A stretch of DNA of 64,000 nucleotides. Source: Tabrizicola_A sp965284335. GTDB taxonomy: Bacteria > Pseudomonadota > Alphaproteobacteria > Rhodobacterales > Rhodobacteraceae. Under the pieces are notes generated by a model, which saw nothing but the letters and a program-made list of their open reading frames with translations, did no database searches and had not been told where the DNA came from. A program made the position numbers and the translations under genes. Location of the stretch: NCBI RefSeq assembly GCF_965284335.1, contig NZ_OZ260076.1; one strand, 5' to 3'. This document shows, piece by piece, positions 1 to 7,094 of this stretch; position 1 is the first letter of the stretch, and the number at the start of each line of letters is the position of its first letter.

Positions 1-286
1 AGTTCAAAGGCCGCGCCTCCAAAGCCGCCCCTTGATGGACAGACCCTTCATCAATCGGCACATCGAACCGCCGCGGATCCACGATCTCGGGCGCCATCCC
101 CGCCTCAGCAATCGCCGCCTCCAACTTGTCAAAGGCGTTTTTCGTCACCACCAGCCGCAGCTTTTCGCGCGCAGGGTTCACCAAAGCATCGCGCACCGCA
201 TGCAGACCAAAAAGCCACACGGTTTCCTTGGCCTCCGCCTTGCGACCGCGCTCTTTATCCACCACCCAATCGGGTTTTTTTGCCAT
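1..286 (-). CDS. rlmB: 23S rRNA 2'-O-ribose methyltransferase RlmB, 5' part only
   Basis: This is the N-terminal part of a SpoU/TrmH-family RNA methyltransferase; the gene runs off the left edge of the window. Visible are a basic lead (KPDWVVDKERGRKAEAKE), the substrate-binding core WLFGLHAVRDAL followed by LRLVVTKNA, and VHQGAALEA, which is typical of RlmB-type enzymes that methylate a conserved guanosine of 23S rRNA. The catalytic SAM-binding knot lies outside the window. I place the start at 286, preceded by AAAAGG; an in-frame ATG at 313 is possible. The gene diverges from the tRNA-Tyr gene. The family call is secure. RlmB rather than another TrmH-type enzyme is likely but not certain from this fragment. 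Confidence 0.8.
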   Translation of the reverse strand, partial: MAKKPDWVVDKERGRKAEAKETVWLFGLHAVRDALVNPAREKLRLVVTKNAFDKLEAAIAEAGMAPEIVDPRRFDVPIDEGSVHQGAALEARPLN

Positions 287-388
287 CACAAAGGCCCTTT
301 TCCGTTTTCCCATGCTCTGACCAGATCAACACGGTTTGGCAAGCGGCAAGTGGCGGGAAATTTCCACGAAAAAGCGGTGCGTTCCGCC

Positions 389-417
389 TTGACGCTGCGA
401 ACGCGCTTGGGTATTCC
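389..417 (+). promoter_or_regulatory. Putative sigma-70 promoter of tRNA-Tyr
   Basis: TTGACG at 389-394 and TATTCC at 412-417 are separated by 17 nt and end 11 nt before the mature tRNA. A GC-rich stretch follows the -10 element, as is common for stable-RNA promoters. The promoter is inferred from sequence alone. Confidence 0.5.
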
Positions 418-428
418 CCGCCCTCAGT

Positions 429-512
429 GGGCGATATGCTACAAGGTGTGGCAGCGGACTGTAACTCCGCCGAGGCGACTCATGCCTGGTTCGATTCCAG
501 GATCGCCCACCA
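429..512 (+). tRNA. tRNA-Tyr (anticodon GUA), CCA encoded
   Basis: The acceptor stem is GGGCGAT (429-435) paired with ATCGCCC (502-508), followed by A and an encoded CCA. The anticodon stem GCGGA/TCCGC holds the 7-nt loop CTGTAAC, with anticodon GTA. The T arm is CCTGG-TTCGATT-CCAGG. The variable region is 14 nt with a small GAG/CTC helix, as expected for a class II bacterial tRNA-Tyr. A strong terminator follows. Confidence 0.95.
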
Positions 513-540
513 TCTTTGCTTGTCAAAGCAACGCGAAATA

Positions 541-563
541 ACCAGCCTTCGGGCTGGTTTTTT
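541..563 (+). terminator. Rho-independent terminator of tRNA-Tyr
   Basis: A 7-bp stem ACCAGCC/GGCTGGT with a TTCG tetraloop is followed by a run of six T. It sits 28 nt after the tRNA CCA. Confidence 0.9.
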
Positions 564-610
564 CGTCTCAGGCGTGGTGGATTGCGCCTGATCCTATCAG
601 AAAGCCCGCC

Positions 611-1402
611 ATGCGCTCTTTTACCTTCACCCATGCCATCACCCGCCAACCCCCGGCCTCCGCCATCCACGGTTTGCGCGCGGTTGACACCGGCGCGCCG
701 GATTTGGCGCAGATGCGCGCCCATCACGCCGATTACATCGCCGCCCTGAAATCCACCGGCGCCACCGTGCTGGAACTCCCGGCACTCGAGGCCTTCCCCG
801 ACAGCCTCTTTGTCGAGGACACAGCCCTTTGCCTGCCCATGGGGGCCGTGGTGATGCGCCCCGGCGCGCCCTCGCGTCTGGGCGAGGCGGCGGAAATGGC
901 CCCGCATCTGGCGGCCCTTTACCGCGATGTCCGCACCATCACAGGCGCGCAGAACTTTATCGAGGCGGGCGATATCCTGACCACCGAACTCGAGATTCTC
1001 GTGGGCCGCTCAGCCCGCACCAATGGCGGGGGCGTCGCGGAACTGGCCGCAATCGTTGCCGATTGGGGCTATACGCTGCGCGAGGTTTTCACCCCGCCGG
1101 GCGTTTTGCATTTCAAAACCGATTGCTCGCTCTTGGACGCCGAGACGATCCTTGCCACCGAACGGCTGGACGCCTCGGGCTGTTTCAAAGGCTACCGCGT
1201 GATCCACACCGCGCCGGGCGAAGAGGCCTCGGCCAATTGCATCCGCTTCAACGATCTGGTGCTCTTCCCGGCAGGCTTTCCGCGCACGCGCGACATGCTT
1301 TTGGCGGCGGGCTACTGCGTGCAGGAAATCGGCAATTCGGAATGCGCGAAACTTGATGGCGGCATGTCCTGCCTGTCGCTGCGCTTTAGCCCCCCCACCT
1401 AA
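611..1402 (+). CDS. Dimethylargininase (DDAH), amidinotransferase-fold hydrolase
   Basis: N-omega,N-omega-dimethylarginine dimethylaminohydrolase converts methylated arginines to citrulline and a methylamine. The 263 residues match the size of bacterial DDAH. Visible family signatures are SLFVEDTAL (residues 66-73), FIEAGDIL (117-123), a catalytic His in VLHFKTDCS (about H167) and the nucleophilic Cys in GGMSCLSLRF (about C254). No signal peptide is seen, so it is cytoplasmic. It follows the tRNA terminator and stands alone. A hairpin lies 44 nt past the stop. A close relative such as arginine deiminase-like citrullinase is possible, but the Cys/His placement and length favour DDAH. Confidence 0.88.
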   Translation: MRSFTFTHAITRQPPASAIHGLRAVDTGAPDLAQMRAHHADYIAALKSTGATVLELPALEAFPDSLFVEDTALCLPMGAVVMRPGAPSRLGEAAEMAPHLAALYRDVRTITGAQNFIEAGDILTTELEILVGRSARTNGGGVAELAAIVADWGYTLREVFTPPGVLHFKTDCSLLDAETILATERLDASGCFKGYRVIHTAPGEEASANCIRFNDLVLFPAGFPRTRDMLLAAGYCVQEIGNSECAKLDGGMSCLSLRFSPPT

Positions 1403-1445
1403 AAGCGCGCGCACGGCCGCCACGCAGGCCATCTTTCTTTTTGAA

Positions 1446-1467
1446 CCCCAAGCCCCTAAGCTTGGGG
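1446..1467 (+). terminator. Hairpin after dimethylargininase gene
   Basis: A perfect 8-bp stem CCCCAAGC/GCTTGGGG with a 6-nt loop lies between the dimethylargininase stop and the next gene. Only TTTT occurs a few bases downstream, so it may be a weak terminator. Confidence 0.55.
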
Positions 1468-1492
1468 TCACCTTTTCAAGCATTGATTTCAC

Positions 1493-2504
1493 ATGGCCAA
1501 TTCCCCCCCCCGCCCCGGCACAAAGCCGCCCCTTCAACATCTTGGCCATCGTGCAAGACGGGCGGCTGGCCTATGAGGCGCTTTTGCTCTTGGCCTCGTT
1601 TAAGACGCACAACCCCGACTTTCCGGGACAGGTATTTTTGGCCGAACCCCAGCCCGGCAAACGCTGGAACCGCGATCCGCGGCTGAAATCCGACGGCATC
1701 CGCGACATGCTGCGCAGCCTTGGGGCCACGTTTTTGCCCTTTGAAAACAAGGTTTTTGGCCAAAGCTACCCCCATGGCAACAAGATCGAGGCGCTGGCCG
1801 CCCTCCCCGATGCGCCCTTCTTGTTTCTCGACACCGACACGTTGATCTTGGGCGATCTGCAGGCGCTGCCATTGGATTTTGCCCGCCCCTCCGCCTCGAT
1901 GCGGCGCGAAGGCACATGGCCCGAACCGCAGCTTTACCACGGCGGCTATGGCGAAATCTGGGGCGCGCTTTATGACCGCTTTGGCCTTGATCTGGCCGCC
2001 TCGCTCGACCTCACCCAGCCCGAAGGCTATTGGCAGCGCTATCTTTACTTCAACGCAGGCTGGTTTTTCCACCAAAGCCCCAAGGTCTTTGGCGAACGGT
2101 TCTTAACCTATGCCCGCAGCATCCGCGATGATGTCCCCCCCGCGCTGGCCGCCCAATCGCTCGACCCATGGCTAGACCAAATCGCCCTGCCCTTGGTGAT
2201 CCACAGCCTTGGCGGCGGGCGTCCGGGGCCGGAACTCGCGGGGCTCGATGGTGACATCACCTGCCATTACCGCAACCTGCCCCTGCTTTATGCCCGCGAA
2301 AGCGATCGGGTGGTTGAGGTGCTGGAAGCGGTCGCAGGCGAAAAAGAGCTGCGCCGTCTCTTGCGTGACCATGAACCCGCCCGGCTGATGATCTATCAAA
2401 ACCGGGGCCGCAAGGCGCGCGAGCTTTTTGACCGCGCCGATCTGCCAAGGCGTGAACAGGCCATCCGCTCGGCCTTGAAAAAGGCCGAACTGTGGCTGCG
2501 CTGA
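1493..2504 (+). CDS. GT-A-type glycosyltransferase-like protein; start separated from body by a C9 frameshift
   Basis: The long reading frame ends at 2504 and encodes NILAIVQDGRLAYEALLLLASF, then an FLFLDTDTLILGDL segment. Its DTD triad (about residues 113-115 from the inferred start) is the metal/nucleotide-sugar motif of GT-A glycosyltransferases. DPWLDQIALPLVIHSL follows. The acceptor is unknown. The only good ATG near the expected start is at 1493, but it lies out of frame: a run of nine C at 1503-1511 separates them. Removing one C gives a continuous protein beginning MANSPPAPAQSRPFNILAIV. Either the tract is a sequencing slip, the gene is phase-variable, or translation starts elsewhere, for example at an in-frame TTG or GTG near 1542-1551. 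Strong Shine-Dalgarno sequence is absent. Confidence 0.6.
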
Positions 2505-2507
2505 TCG

Positions 2508-3101
2508 CTAAAGCCGCAGCACCGGGATCAGACTGGCCACCAAAAGTGCGGCCATCGTCCAGTTGAACGCCCGCAACCGCCCCGGCGATTGCAGCCAATG
2601 GCGCAGCGCCTCGCCCAAAATGGCCCAAGCACTGACCGAGGGCAGATTTACGGCGGCAAAGACCGCCGCAATCGTCAAAACCGCCGCCAAGCCACCATCC
2701 CCCGCATAGGCGCTGATCGCCCCCATCGCCATGGCCCAAGCCTTGGGGTTCACCCATTGAAAGGCCACCGCCTGCAAAAAGGTAAACGGCCTGCCCCCCG
2801 CCGCCCCCGGCTTTGGCGCCGCAGCATGGGCGATTTTCCACGCCAGCCACAGCATATAGGCCACCGACAGCACCTTTAGGATCACCAGCGTCTGCGGCAC
2901 CGCGTGAAACAGGCCCGACAGCCCCATCCCCACCATAAAGACCAAAAACGCATGGCCCGAGCAAACGCCCAAAATATGCGGCACCGTCCGGCGCAGGCCA
3001 AAATTCACCCCGCTGGCCAAAAGCATCATATTGTTCGGCCCCGGCGTGGCCGAGGTGGCAAAGGTAAAGCCCAAAAGGGCCAGAAGAAGATCGCTGTTCA
3101 T
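2508..3101 (-). CDS. LysE/RhtB-family amino-acid exporter
   Basis: This 197-residue polytopic membrane protein of the LysE superfamily exports amino acids or related small metabolites; the substrate cannot be told. The N-terminal helix is followed by ATPGPNNMMLLASG, the conserved PGPN motif (about residues 20-23). A hydrophobic helix VPHILGVCSGHAFLVFMVGMG and the family segment FQWVNPKAWAMAMGAISAY come later. About six transmembrane helices are expected. It is convergent with the glycosyltransferase-like gene, with stops only 3 nt apart. Confidence 0.9.
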   Translation of the reverse strand: MNSDLLLALLGFTFATSATPGPNNMMLLASGVNFGLRRTVPHILGVCSGHAFLVFMVGMGLSGLFHAVPQTLVILKVLSVAYMLWLAWKIAHAAAPKPGAAGGRPFTFLQAVAFQWVNPKAWAMAMGAISAYAGDGGLAAVLTIAAVFAAVNLPSVSAWAILGEALRHWLQSPGRLRAFNWTMAALLVASLIPVLRL

Positions 3102-3227
3102 GGCGCGACCCTAGCGCAAACGGCGGCAAAACCCAGCCCCCTTTGCACCCTGAAGCCCAAGTGACATTGTGGCAGAAATGTGGTAAAAATTGAACCAAAT
3201 AAAGCCTTTATCACTTGGGAGAGTAAC

Positions 3228-4520
3228 ATGTTAATCGAAGCCACCAGCCAGACCGTTGCGGGGATGGTTTATGTCCTGACAGGAAACGATGATCTGAATG
3301 TCGCCAGCGGTGTGACGCTGATTTCCACCACCTCCGACGCCATTTTGGCCAACAGCGGCCAGCACCAGATCACCGTCTCCGGCCTCGTGATGGCCTATGA
3401 CGATGCCATCAACACCATCGGCTGCGAAGAGGCGCAAAGCATTGTTATCGCATCGGGCGGCGTGTTGATCGCAGGCTACACCGGGGCCGAGGAAGACGCC
3501 GATGGCGTCATCCTCGATGGCATCGACTCCACGCTGGTCAACAACGGCACCATCATCGCCAACGGCTCGGGGCTGTCGCTCTTTGTTCGCGATTGGGGAA
3601 CAACCACCATCACCAACAACGGCTTTATCAGCGGCGAAAAATACGGCGTTTGGAACAAATTCGGCCTCGGCGTGCTGAATTTCACCAATACGGGAACAAT
3701 CGAATCACCCGTCACCGCCTTTTTCGGGGGCAGCGCCACTGACAATCTGACCAATTCGGGCACCTTCATCGGCGATGTGCGCCTGAACGGCGGCGACGAC
3801 ACCTATATCGGCATCGGCGGCACGGTTCTTGGGCTGATCCATGGCGGCGATGGCGATGACACCTTCGTTCCGGGCAACAACGCCGACAGCATTGACGGCG
3901 GCTTTGGCATCGACACGCTGGATTTCTCGGGCGTCACGGTGGCGCTGGTGATTGATCTGGCCAATGGCGCAAACAACCGCGGCCTGCCCGCCCTTGGCGA
4001 CAGCTATAGCAATATCGAAATCGTGCAGGGCGGGACCAAGGCCGATGTGATCACCGGCGATGCCTTTGACAATATTCTCTTTGGTAACAACGGGTCAGAC
4101 CGGCTGAACGGCGGCGCGGGGCAGGATATTTTGGTCGGCGGCACTGGCGGTGATATTCTGACCGGCGGCGCAGGCTCTGACATCTTTGTCTTTAACGCCC
4201 AAGGCGATTTCCGCGACCAAATCACCGATTTCACCGTGGGAGAGGACTTTTTGCGCTTTGATGCCCGCGCCTTGGGGCTGGGGTCGAACACCATTTCGGG
4301 TGGCCTTGATCCCGCGCGCTTCCATTCCAGCACCACCAACGCCGCCGCCGATGCGCTGGATCGGCTGATCTTCCGCACCACCGATGCCACCTTGTGGTTC
4401 GACCGCGACGGCAGCGGCACCAAACATCAGGCCATTCTGGTCGCCGATCTGAACGATGGCATTGCGCTGACGGCGGCCTCAATCGACGTGATCTCGCCCT
4501 TTGGCGGCATCATTTCCTAA
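3228..4520 (+). CDS. RTX-type calcium-binding repeat protein
   Basis: This is a 430-residue putative type I secreted protein. The first half is rich in short beta repeats (NNGTIIANGSG, ITNNGFISG, FTNTGTI, LTNSGTFIGDV), suggesting a beta-solenoid. The second half has hemolysin-type nonapeptides (GGDGDDTF, GGFGIDTLDF, NGSDRLNGGAGQDILVGGTGGDILTGGAGSDIFVF) that bind calcium. The C-terminus (ITDFTVGEDFLRF onward) resembles the peptidase M10 serralysin C-terminal secretion region. No Sec signal is present, and no protease or lipase domain is visible. The start is set at 3228 because GGGAGAG lies 5 nt upstream. No type I secretion genes are nearby. A terminator follows. Confidence 0.85.
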   Translation: MLIEATSQTVAGMVYVLTGNDDLNVASGVTLISTTSDAILANSGQHQITVSGLVMAYDDAINTIGCEEAQSIVIASGGVLIAGYTGAEEDADGVILDGIDSTLVNNGTIIANGSGLSLFVRDWGTTTITNNGFISGEKYGVWNKFGLGVLNFTNTGTIESPVTAFFGGSATDNLTNSGTFIGDVRLNGGDDTYIGIGGTVLGLIHGGDGDDTFVPGNNADSIDGGFGIDTLDFSGVTVALVIDLANGANNRGLPALGDSYSNIEIVQGGTKADVITGDAFDNILFGNNGSDRLNGGAGQDILVGGTGGDILTGGAGSDIFVFNAQGDFRDQITDFTVGEDFLRFDARALGLGSNTISGGLDPARFHSSTTNAAADALDRLIFRTTDATLWFDRDGSGTKHQAILVADLNDGIALTAASIDVISPFGGIIS

Positions 4521-4538
4521 CGGCGCGGAAGGCTGGGC

Positions 4539-4568
4539 AAAGGGCCGTCCCAATCGGGGCGGCCCTTT
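4539..4568 (+). terminator. Terminator of the RTX gene
   Basis: AAAGGGCCG (4539-4547) pairs with CGGCCCTTT (4560-4568) around a 12-nt loop, 18 nt after the stop. The A- and T-flanked stem could work in both directions. Confidence 0.75.
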
Positions 4569-4637
4569 CGCATTTTCGGCCCTTCACAGCGCGCGGCCCC
4601 TGCCCTAGGCTTCCCCGCGAAAACGGGAGGCTTCACC

Positions 4638-5927
4638 ATGACTGACAGACCGATGGGCTTTGACACTTTGGCCATTCACGCCGCCACGGCCCCCGATCCG
4701 GCCACCGGCGCGCGGCAAGTGCCAATCTACCAAACCACCGCCTATGTGTTCCGCGACGCCGACCACGCGGCCAAGCTGTTTAACCTGCAAGAGGTCGGCT
4801 ACATCTATTCGCGCCTGACCAACCCGACCGTGGCCGCCTTGGCCAATCGGGTCGCCGCACTTGAAGGCGGGGCTGGTGCCATCGCCTGCTCCTCGGGCCA
4901 TGCGGCGCAGATCATGGCGCTTTTCCCGCTGATGGGGCCGGGCAAGAATATCGTTGCATCCTCAAGGCTTTATGGCGGCACGATCACCCAGTTCAGCCAG
5001 ACCATCAAGCGCTTTGGCTGGTCGGCCAAATTCGTGGACACCGACGATCTGGGCGCGGTGTCAAAGGCGGTCGACAAAAACACCCGCGCGATTTTCTGCG
5101 AAACCATCGCCAACCCCGGCGGCTATGTCACCGACATTCCAGCACTCGCCAAGATCGCCGATAAAAAGGGCATCCCCCTGATCGTTGACAACACCACCGC
5201 CACCCCGTGGCTCGCGCGGCCTATCGAAATGGGCGCAACACTGGTGGTGCATTCGGCCACCAAATACCTCACCGGCAATGGCACGGTCACGGGCGGCATC
5301 GTGGTGGACAGTGGCAAGTTTGACTGGTCGCAGAATGACAAATTCCCCAGCCTCAGCCAGCCCGAACCCGCCTATCACGGCCTGACCTTCCACCCGACCC
5401 TCGGTGCCATGGCCTTCACCTTCCACTCCATCGCCATCGGGTTGCGTGACCTTGGCATGACGATGAACCCCCAAGGCGCGCATTACACGCTGATGGGGAT
5501 TGAGACCCTTGGCCTTCGGATGGAACGCCATGTGGCCAATGCCCAAAAGGTCGCCGAATGGTTGGAAAAAGACCCGCGCGTCGATTACGTCACCTATGCG
5601 GGCCTGAAATCCTCGCCCTATAACAAGCGGGCGAAAAAGATCGTCCCCAAAGGGACGGGGGCCTTGTTCACCTTTGCGCTGAAGGGTGGCTATGACGCCT
5701 GCGTCAAGCTGATCGACAATGTGAAGCTGTTTAGCCATGTCGCAAACCTTGGCGACACCCGCAGCCTGATCATCCATTCGGCCTCAACGACGCACCGCCA
5801 ATTGACACCCGAACAGCAGGTCGCAGCCGGGGCACCGCCCAATGTGGTGCGCCTGTCGATCGGGATCGAAAACGTCGAAGACATCATCGCCGATCTGGAT
5901 CAGGCCATGACCAAGGCTTTGGCATAA
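4638..5927 (+). CDS. metY: O-acetylhomoserine aminocarboxypropyltransferase (sulfhydrylase)
   Basis: This PLP enzyme of the Cys/Met-metabolism family forms homocysteine from O-acetylhomoserine and sulfide. Its 429 residues match MetY, which is longer than MetB or MetC. Seen are GFDTLAIHAA and PIYQTTAYVFRD near the N-terminus, YIYSRLTNPT (PLP-phosphate contacts, about 55-64), VDNT (Asp184) and the Schiff-base lysine in HSATKYLTGNG (Lys209). The C-terminal SLIIHSASTTHRQL and RLSIGIENVEDIIADL complete the fold. GGGAGG precedes the ATG. It is monocistronic, between two hairpins. I looked for a SAM-responsive riboswitch upstream and could not see one. Cystathionine gamma-synthase is the less likely alternative. 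Confidence 0.93.
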   Translation: MTDRPMGFDTLAIHAATAPDPATGARQVPIYQTTAYVFRDADHAAKLFNLQEVGYIYSRLTNPTVAALANRVAALEGGAGAIACSSGHAAQIMALFPLMGPGKNIVASSRLYGGTITQFSQTIKRFGWSAKFVDTDDLGAVSKAVDKNTRAIFCETIANPGGYVTDIPALAKIADKKGIPLIVDNTTATPWLARPIEMGATLVVHSATKYLTGNGTVTGGIVVDSGKFDWSQNDKFPSLSQPEPAYHGLTFHPTLGAMAFTFHSIAIGLRDLGMTMNPQGAHYTLMGIETLGLRMERHVANAQKVAEWLEKDPRVDYVTYAGLKSSPYNKRAKKIVPKGTGALFTFALKGGYDACVKLIDNVKLFSHVANLGDTRSLIIHSASTTHRQLTPEQQVAAGAPPNVVRLSIGIENVEDIIADLDQAMTKALA

Positions 5928-5937
5928 CATACGAAAA

Positions 5938-5961
5938 AGGGCCGCCCCACCGGGCGGCCCT
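5938..5961. terminator. GC-rich hairpin between convergent metY and SIMPL genes
   Basis: A perfect 10-bp stem AGGGCCGCCC/GGGCGGCCCT with a 4-nt loop begins 11 nt after the metY stop. The T run is on the minus-strand side, so it can serve either strand. Confidence 0.65.
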
Positions 5962-5969
5962 CCCCAAAA

Positions 5970-6042
5970 TCTCCTCGGGCACTTCGTGCTCTCGTCGAAA
6001 GCGCCAAGCGCCGCGAGGAGTGCACGAGAGTGCTCGACGAGC
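5970..6042. repeat. CTCCTCG-type imperfect palindromic repeat, copy 1 of tandem pair
   Basis: This copy begins CTCCTCGGGCACTTCGTGCT and includes CGAGGAGTGCACGAGAG and GCTCGACGAGC. A second copy with few changes starts at 6078. The internal arms can form several stems. Related elements are at 24767 and 60152. It lies between convergent genes. Confidence 0.75.
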
Positions 6043-6077
6043 ACCTCTCAGCGCCCCGTCATCCCGCAATCGCACCA

Positions 6078-6150
6078 TCTCCTCGGGCACTTCGTGCTCT
6101 CGTCGAAAACATCAATCGCCACGAGGAATGCACGAAAGTGCTCGACGAGC
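6078..6150. repeat. CTCCTCG-type imperfect palindromic repeat, copy 2 of tandem pair
   Basis: The first 32 bases match copy 1 at 5970. The second half is CGAGGAATGCACGAAAG plus CTCGACGAGC, so substitutions are concentrated in the middle. This suggests duplication followed by drift. Confidence 0.75.
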
Positions 6151-6174
6151 GCAGCCGTATCCCCGCACCCCCGC

Positions 6175-6873
6175 TCACTCCGCAATCGCGTAGGTCACCG
6201 TCACCTGTGATTGCAGCGCGACCTGCCCCGCGGCCACCGGCACTGGCGAGGCAGCCTTGGCATCCATGAACATCGGCATGGGGCCGCCATAGTTTTGCTG
6301 CTCGTTAATCGCGGTGATCTTGCCAAGGCTGATCCCTGCGGCATTGGCGTAAAGCTCGGCTTTGGCCATCGCATCGGCCATGGCCGCGCGGCGCGCCTCA
6401 TCCTGCACCGGGCGCGGGTTGGCAAGATCAAAACTGACCCCGTTCAGCGTATTGGCCCCATCGGCGATCGAGGCATCCAAGACCCCGCCCAATGTGGCCA
6501 GATCCCGCACCCGCACATTCAGCATGTTCATCGCGACATAATTTGCAATGCGCGGGCTTTGCCCAGCCTCATAGCCCACCCAATTGGGGTTAAGCGACAG
6601 GCTTGTGGTTTGCAGATCCGTCTCGGCAATGCCGGCGGCCTGCAACCGCGCAAGCACCCCGGTCAGGGCGGCGGAATTGGCCGTCATCGCCTCTGCCGCG
6701 GTGGCACCCTCGGTGGTGACGCCCAGCGAGATGGTGGCCATATCGGGGCTGGCCGCAATGCTGGCCTCTCCGGTCACTGTGATGCTACCTTGGGCCAAGG
6801 CTGGCAGGGCGGCAAGAACCGTCAAACCGATTGAAAAGACCGATGGCAAAGCACTGGTGTAAAAGCTGCGCAT
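6175..6873 (-). CDS. Periplasmic SIMPL-domain protein (DUF541)
   Basis: This 232-residue exported protein has a signal peptide (MRSFYTSALPSVFSIGLTVLAALPALAQ) and one SIMPL/DUF541 domain: GSITVTGEASIAASPDMATISLGVTTEG at its start, NYVAMNMLNVRVRDL in the middle and ARRAAMADAMAKAELYANAAGISLG near the end. Members are periplasmic or surface proteins, some linked to oxidative-stress tolerance, with no defined biochemical reaction. The start at 6873 is chosen because GGAGG stands upstream and the signal peptide begins there; an extended frame to 7014 lacks such support. It is transcribed away from the next gene. Confidence 0.88.
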   Translation of the reverse strand: MRSFYTSALPSVFSIGLTVLAALPALAQGSITVTGEASIAASPDMATISLGVTTEGATAAEAMTANSAALTGVLARLQAAGIAETDLQTTSLSLNPNWVGYEAGQSPRIANYVAMNMLNVRVRDLATLGGVLDASIADGANTLNGVSFDLANPRPVQDEARRAAMADAMAKAELYANAAGISLGKITAINEQQNYGGPMPMFMDAKAASPVPVAAGQVALQSQVTVTYAIAE

Positions 6874-7094
6874 GACAAAAAACCTCCGTTTTGCGGCAAG
6901 GTTACAGATGGACCCCCAGCGCGTCGATCTCAAGCCCGGCCTTGGGGGGAATTTCGCCGAAACCCGCGCCATTGCACGCCGAAATCCCCGCCGCCGCCCC
7001 GGCTTTTCTTTCATTCGGCAAAAAGCTGCTGTAGGAAGGAGGCAATCCGCGCGCCGTGTTTTGGCGCGCTTGTCCCTTATGCTAGATGCGTGGA

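Noticed and set aside
326..907. 193-residue minus-strand frame across the tRNA-Tyr gene
   Set aside because: It covers the tRNA, its terminator and the antisense of the dimethylargininase gene; no motif is seen.
2257..3198. 313-residue minus-strand frame overlapping the LysE gene
   Set aside because: It is another frame of the same strand through the LysE gene, rich in Gly and Cys with no family pattern. The LysE frame has clear motifs.
4569..4637. SAM-responsive riboswitch upstream of metY
   Set aside because: The leader is only about 70 nt after the RTX terminator and I cannot recognise the pseudoknot core of a SAM-II-type element.
5970..6150. Insertion-sequence remnant
   Set aside because: There is no transposase fragment or target duplication. 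The pattern fits a REP-like palindromic element better.
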